Below, piece after piece: positions 58,901-64,000 of a DNA stretch of 64,000 nt. Both the position numbers and the translations under genes were made by a program. The notes beneath the pieces were generated by a model that was not told the DNA's origin, did not search any database, and worked only from the letters and a program-made list of their open reading frames with translations. Source of the DNA: Homalodisca vitripennis (taxonomy: Eukaryota; Arthropoda; Insecta; Hemiptera; Cicadellidae). The stretch is from NCBI RefSeq assembly GCF_021130785.1, contig NC_060211.1, forward strand, positions 123,391,001 to 123,455,000, read 5' to 3'. Each line of letters begins with the position of its first letter. Positions within the stretch are counted from its first letter, which is position 1.

Positions 58901-61400
58901 TTAAACCAGCTGGCTTTATTAAATGTGAATTTTTTTATGTTTGCATTTATTTTCTTTTTAATTTTAGCGGGTTTCTTACGTAATAATTTTAATCCTTCCA
59001 TTAAAATAAGTAACAGTGCATAAATATTTTGCAGTACCGTACACTATTTCGTAGACATAAATCGGTCTGATTGATCTATGGTGAAACATTGTTTTATTTA
59101 ACAAAGCATACGTCGTCATACATGCGACATGAAATCCAGTTTTAAATTTGGTGACCTGTGGTATTAGTACCTTGATATAATGTGGACTTATGTGTGCAAT
59201 GCTGTCTCCCGGTGAGAGGGTTTCCAACAGTTAGTGCAAGTTAACCTACTCTTCCAACAGAAATCTGAAATTCTGAGTCTCCGAAAAAGAACCTAAAGGT
59301 CCAGCTTGTCACCACTCCGAATGGCAAATAACATATATTACATTCTTCCTCGATTCGCAGTCATTGTTTAGTTGTATTTAAATTTTTGTTTTTTAGAATT
59401 ATACTAGCACGAGTACAAAAAGTATCATGATTTGACAAATAACAAACCCCCCCCCAAAACGCCCCAATCACTAGTTTCCATTTTAAAACAATTTACACCA
59501 ATCCTCAACAAACAGAGAATTTAGATCCGTGCTGGGGTTTGCAATCGACCAATCACATAACAGGGCGCTTTCATAATTTTATGGTAATTTACTTTTTTAG
59601 TAATGAAGTACCGTTTTGAATGCTAAAAGAAGACTCATGCATAAATTTATTTCCCCCCGGAGAAAGGACGTATTCAAGGAATTTAAAGTAATATGGTAAG
59701 ATAAAATGTTTCAAAAAAAAACCCATTGATAAAAAATTTTTAAAAAATGTTTTAAGAAACTCATCTTGCATGTGTAATTTCCAATGTTACATAGATGAAC
59801 CCCCCATCCCTCATCCCCTACCTCACCAACCCCGTAGATCAACAACATAATTTACCAAACCGTGAATTTGGTTGCCGAACAATCAATAAATATTTGAACT
59901 GCTAAAGTCGAAACCATGTTGAAGACAGTTTTCAACCACATTTAACATTACTTAACATTCCACCAAGTACCAGATAAATTTTATATCATTTCACTCTTAA
60001 ATTACCCCCCGGGCAATAGTGATTTAAAAATTACGTGTGTCAATGAAAAAACGCTCCTAATTTGGGCGGTAGAATCAACATCAACAATTCCCAACCCCCA
60101 CCATTATTGAGTTCACCATTTTAGTGATACCATAAACAATTAACATCATTAAGACCCAGACCCAACATTTACTAAATTTCTTTCCAAACCACTAATAAAA
60201 CGTACCACAATTTCTTTGTAAAAACACCCCAAACATCGATAAAAACCTACGCTTAATTTTAGACACCCCCAGCTCACCCCCGTTGCCGCCATCAACCCCA
60301 AAATCTCCCCATCACCTAATAACGCTGCGATTCCTATTCCTATTAAATAACCATTCATAAATTGGTGACACACCCAAACCCAAATGTGATTTTTATGTCC
60401 CGCCACGCTTATTCTGGAAGACAACATACCTACCAATTAGGGTACTTTTAATCAACCCCATAACACTAACCCCCCAAAGTGGTCCCCAGAAACCAAACAA
60501 ACCCACCTCAAAAATCCCTATTCTCACCCTTCACCTCCTCCAATCACGCATTGAATGCATGCAACCCCCTACAAAATCTTAGAATTGCAATCTAATATTT
60601 TGAATCTAACACACTGAGAAAGACTTCTCAAATCCCATGGACCAAGTGTGCTTAAAAAACAATGCAATTTTTAAGAAATCCATATGTTTTTGAAGCAAGT
60701 ATACTTTACTTACAGACGAAATATTTGATAAAAGAGCATTAGAAAGTTTTTAGTAACATCCTAAAACATTACGCTAAACAAACGGAGCCGCCCACACATA
60801 TAAGTTTTGTCATCCCCTTTAGTACCTTTCCACCCTAAAAACCACCATGACCAATTGATAGAAAATCCTATTAACCGAATTGCTGATACAAAAGCAACCC
60901 CAATAACTCATCATCAAATTATACTAAAAGATACACTTCTTTACATGCACTCCGTTTTTAAAATAAAACTCCCTTTGTACAAACTTAAAGATGCCGCATT
61001 CCCCAAAAAAAGGTCCATTGGATTATACATGCTTTTTTTGAGATCATAGAAGTTCTTAGTACTATTTCACCCTATCAACAAATCTCTTTTGCAACTGGCA
61101 CCACCCCACACTGTTAATTATTATATTACTTTAGGCCCCATGTCCTTACCAAAAACCAACAATTATAACCCCAGGGCACTACCAAGTAACACAGGATATT
61201 GCCCCTACCCCCCTTTGGAAGTACAATGCTAACACGTCAAACCTCCCCGACTAAGGCGACTTACACCTTCTTAAGATGAAAAACCTCATCCCCCCCCTAA
61301 CCCCCCCACATGAACCCCAGGTAAATTCCCCCTACCAGTACGCCCAATCTACCAATAAGATTACCAACCCCTACCTCAACACCCCATATAAATAATATAA
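55932..61400 (+). repeat. Large dispersed repeat, copy C
   Basis: Collinear with copy B from its first base at the GCGGTAGT block. It lacks the Tc1-like MITE (empty TA site at 56051-56052). Up to about 59400 most lines match copy B with few differences. After that the order of recognisable blocks continues (for example TATTTGAACTG near 59893 against 22158, and GCTGATxxAAAAGCAA near 60882 against 22878), but with very many differences. The satellite-like region ends directly before it. Confidence 0.75.
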
Positions 61401-64000
61401 CCCACCACTATTCTGATCAGCAACGATCCCTATACCCTTTTTTCAATAGTATAAGACCCCCACTAAACCCTCGCTCCTTAATTTGGTAACTATGCATAAA
61501 CAAAAACCCCACCCCCCCCCCCACCCCAATATTAAGCCCTCACCCTAACCTTAATAGGAACCACTTAGCCCACTTATAAAAAACAAATAACCCCGTACCC
61601 CCCCCCATTTACTCCTACAAAACGAAACAAAACTACTTTCCCCCCCCAAATTTAACCCACCCCATTACCCAAAATCGTACCCTACCTGTCTGGTAATGTG
61701 GCAACTGTCTGTACACTTCCCGTAATATAATGACAAAAAAATGTACCCCCACCCATTAAAAACCCCCAAAACAATCGTAACATTTTACCTAAATTTGGCG
61801 CATATCAACCCAACTTAAGGCCGCCACAAAATACCCCTGCCCCGTCCCCCTAAAAGAAACCCTGGAAAGCTCTCCGTCGTGTTTCATTCGCCACACCCCC
61901 GCGCGGCCACCCGACCCACACACCGCACCACCCCGCCCCCCACATCCACACACACGACAGCACAGGCACAAAATATAATATAAATTTGTTAAAACAAATC
62001 TTATTTTGGGACCAACCCCCCATACCACAACTGTCATATGAAAAAGTTTTTTTCATCTATATTTCCAATATTTAAAAAGAAGCCCCCCCCAAAACCAGAC
62101 CACCCACCCAAATCCTCACCGGGCCCGTTTTTCCCAGTAACCCCTCCTCACATCACTCACATATTTTACCCACAATGTGAAGCTGCAAACCTTTCCATTA
62201 AGGTCTAAAAAAAAATTATTAAGATTTCGCTCTTTCACGTGTAACTCGCCAAAACCATCTTTCACCTTTCCAGGCCCCTTAGACACACCAGCAACTTATC
62301 CATTAATATGGCCAAAAACTCACAAAGTCTATAAGACCCGTCACATACATCATTCCCCGGTTATACAAAGGCAAAGAACAAACGTAGCTTTTTTACAAGG
62401 AGATCCAAGGTTTTTGTAATTTAAAAATCAACCAGGGTTCCTGCCCGTGCGCCTTTAAATTCCCCAAGACATAATATTCAATATCATAACAATACTTGTC
62501 AGGAATGTCTTAACTATCTCCCAAGTGTCAAGTTTTAATGTTAGATAAATTTGGATGTAAGATAGACAGACGTACAAGCGACCCGGCCTGTACGGTTCCC
62601 ACACGCCAGCCTGTTCGCCCATCGTGCCCAAAAAACCTCCCTAAAGAGAACAATTGGCCCACCAACTCTCAAGTGGCTGGTTGTCAAACAATTTAAAAAA
62701 ATTTTACCTCGATGTCCACACATTACTTCCTAAGCACGTCCATTCGCCCCCTAGAAAAAACCAGATAAATTTTTTTTTATAAAACAATCTCCCTTTATGC
62801 TAATACTGTCAGGTAAACGAATTTTTGGTCGTCAATTGCACACCAGATTCCCTTCCGAGATAATTTTAAGATTTAATTGAATGGTAAAGTAAAATAATTT
62901 TTTATACCGGGATCCCGTATTTCGGTACAGAAGAAGAAGTGTACATAATTATGGTGTTAAAAATGTGGGGGATGTCTAAAAAAGATATATTGAAATTTCA
63001 AAAACAATCCCTTTGTACCGTCTCCCACAAGTTGCAGTCAAAATACACCTGAAACGCCCATAATGAGGGCTCCGTAACACAAAACTGTGACCTGACCAAC
63101 AGCAAATGTCAAAAAGAGTGATGAAATTTTGCTTAACAGAGGGATACACCTTCTTATCTTTTTAAAAAAGAAGGAAATTCCTCGGTGAACAAAATTTTAT
63201 AAATTTTAAATTTTGAAACCCTTGCTATTTTTTTCTTTAAAAATGTTGTATCCAACGATAACTGTGTAGTGGAAATATGGGCAGGTGGGGGGGGCGGGAG
63301 GAGGAGAGCCCACAATGGTGTAATTTGTATTCCCATATACAAGCTGCAACCTCGATCTCTGTTCCCCCCTTTGGGAAACGGGGCCAACCTCTCCACTTTT
63401 ACTGACTCCGTTTCCTCCCCCGCCTGTTTTTGAACACCATTATTTTTGATTTATTCAAATTACATTTAGATTCCCCATTTAGGGAATTCTCACATACTTT
63501 TTTCAAAAAAACACCCTGACCAAAAAACATTGCACAACAACCACTTGTTGCTGTAGTGCCCCTCAATATTCATACTTATCCCGCGTAAAGCCAAACACAT
63601 TCACCCTGGTTTTCCCTCCCCCAAAACCCCGCACCAGTAAAACCCCCCCCCCCTCCCACCAGCCCAAATCCCGCCCCATCCATCGCTTAATAATCTAAAG
63701 ACAAATAATAAGGGACCCGTCCCCACCCACCTTATCCACCACGGCCCTGCCCATGTTAACTCCCCCCTTTCAGTTTTAAAAGACCCGTGCCTTCCTGCCC
63801 CCTCCCACACCAAAAAAACCACCCCCCCCCGCCTGCTGAAGTTCCGTATGTACACAAAACACCCATCTAACAAAAAATGTCCCCGACTCCATATCATGTG
63901 AAGTTCTACCCCCAGCCACTACCAACCACGACAGCAAAAACAATAATAGCAATCAATAAGATCAATTATTATATCGAATTGCAGAGGTGAAAAATCAACA
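59440..64000. other. C-rich, error-like sequence to the end of the window
   Basis: C homopolymers of 5 to 11 bases occur every few dozen bases, and runs of G are rare on this strand except around 63280-63305. The first part is still collinear with copy B, but with frequent indels and G-to-C or G-to-A changes that are absent before 59.4 kb. I see no gene here. The annotation value of this stretch is low because the base calls themselves are doubtful. Confidence 0.65.

Noticed and set aside
60149..63897. Several Gly/Trp- or Pro-rich frames on both strands near the window end
   Set aside because: They arise from C-runs in a stretch that looks like unreliable base calls.

Overview
The window looks like a gene-poor, repeat-dominated stretch of an arthropod, probably insect, nuclear genome. 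The reasons are an AT-rich background, mostly short broken frames, and a transposon community typical of insects: I-clade and Jockey LINEs, a CR1/Jockey-type LINE fossil, piggyBac, Kolobok, a Tc1-like MITE and a protein-primed DNA polymerase B relic. I found no intact host protein gene, tRNA gene or CRISPR array. The species cannot be fixed from the sequence.

Layout. 1-17 kb: a decayed LINE reverse transcriptase (about 150-2190), a MITE with 8-bp target duplications (3431-4177), an inverted copy of a large dispersed repeat (about 5780-7450), diverged local duplications (10.3-11.1 with 12.3-13.1 kb; 14.2-15.06 with 15.7-16.5 kb), and two 5'-truncated Jockey copies (11158-11288 and 15067-15698) with matching 3' hairpins. 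17.8-23.3 kb: copy B of the large repeat, carrying a Tc1-like MITE (17902-18378) whose empty site survives in copy C at 56051. 23.36 to about 28.8 kb: an I-clade LINE on the minus strand with both frames open (gag-like ORF1; endonuclease, reverse transcriptase and RNase H ORF2). It is the only element here that looks coding-competent.

29-40 kb: AT-rich DNA, another LINE fragment, a 36-bp minisatellite, a cluster of GC-rich palindromic motifs, and a piggyBac relic with an internal deletion. 40.6-45.6 kb: a tandem array of units of about 1.15 kb, each carrying a 5S-rRNA-like block on the minus strand. A Kolobok-type transposon (41870-44507) sits in the second unit; its TTAA duplication is proved by the empty site in the first unit. 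46.5-51.7 kb: a multiply frameshifted protein-primed DNA polymerase B pseudogene of Maverick/Polinton type, followed by a second copy of its N-terminal module.

About 52.5-55.9 kb: a decayed GC- and CpG-richer satellite with 334-bp and about 383-bp periodicities. 55.93 kb onward: copy C of the large repeat. It matches copy B well until about 59.4 kb. From there to the end the sequence stays collinear with B but is full of C-runs, indels and G-to-C/A changes. I read this as failed base calling or consensus, so reading frames after 59.4 kb should not be trusted.

The elements do not form a pathway; they are layers of independent insertions. The most informative points are three insertions that can be verified inside the window itself (Kolobok, Tc1 MITE, Jockey), the 5S-like tandem array, and the polymerase relic with its duplicated module.
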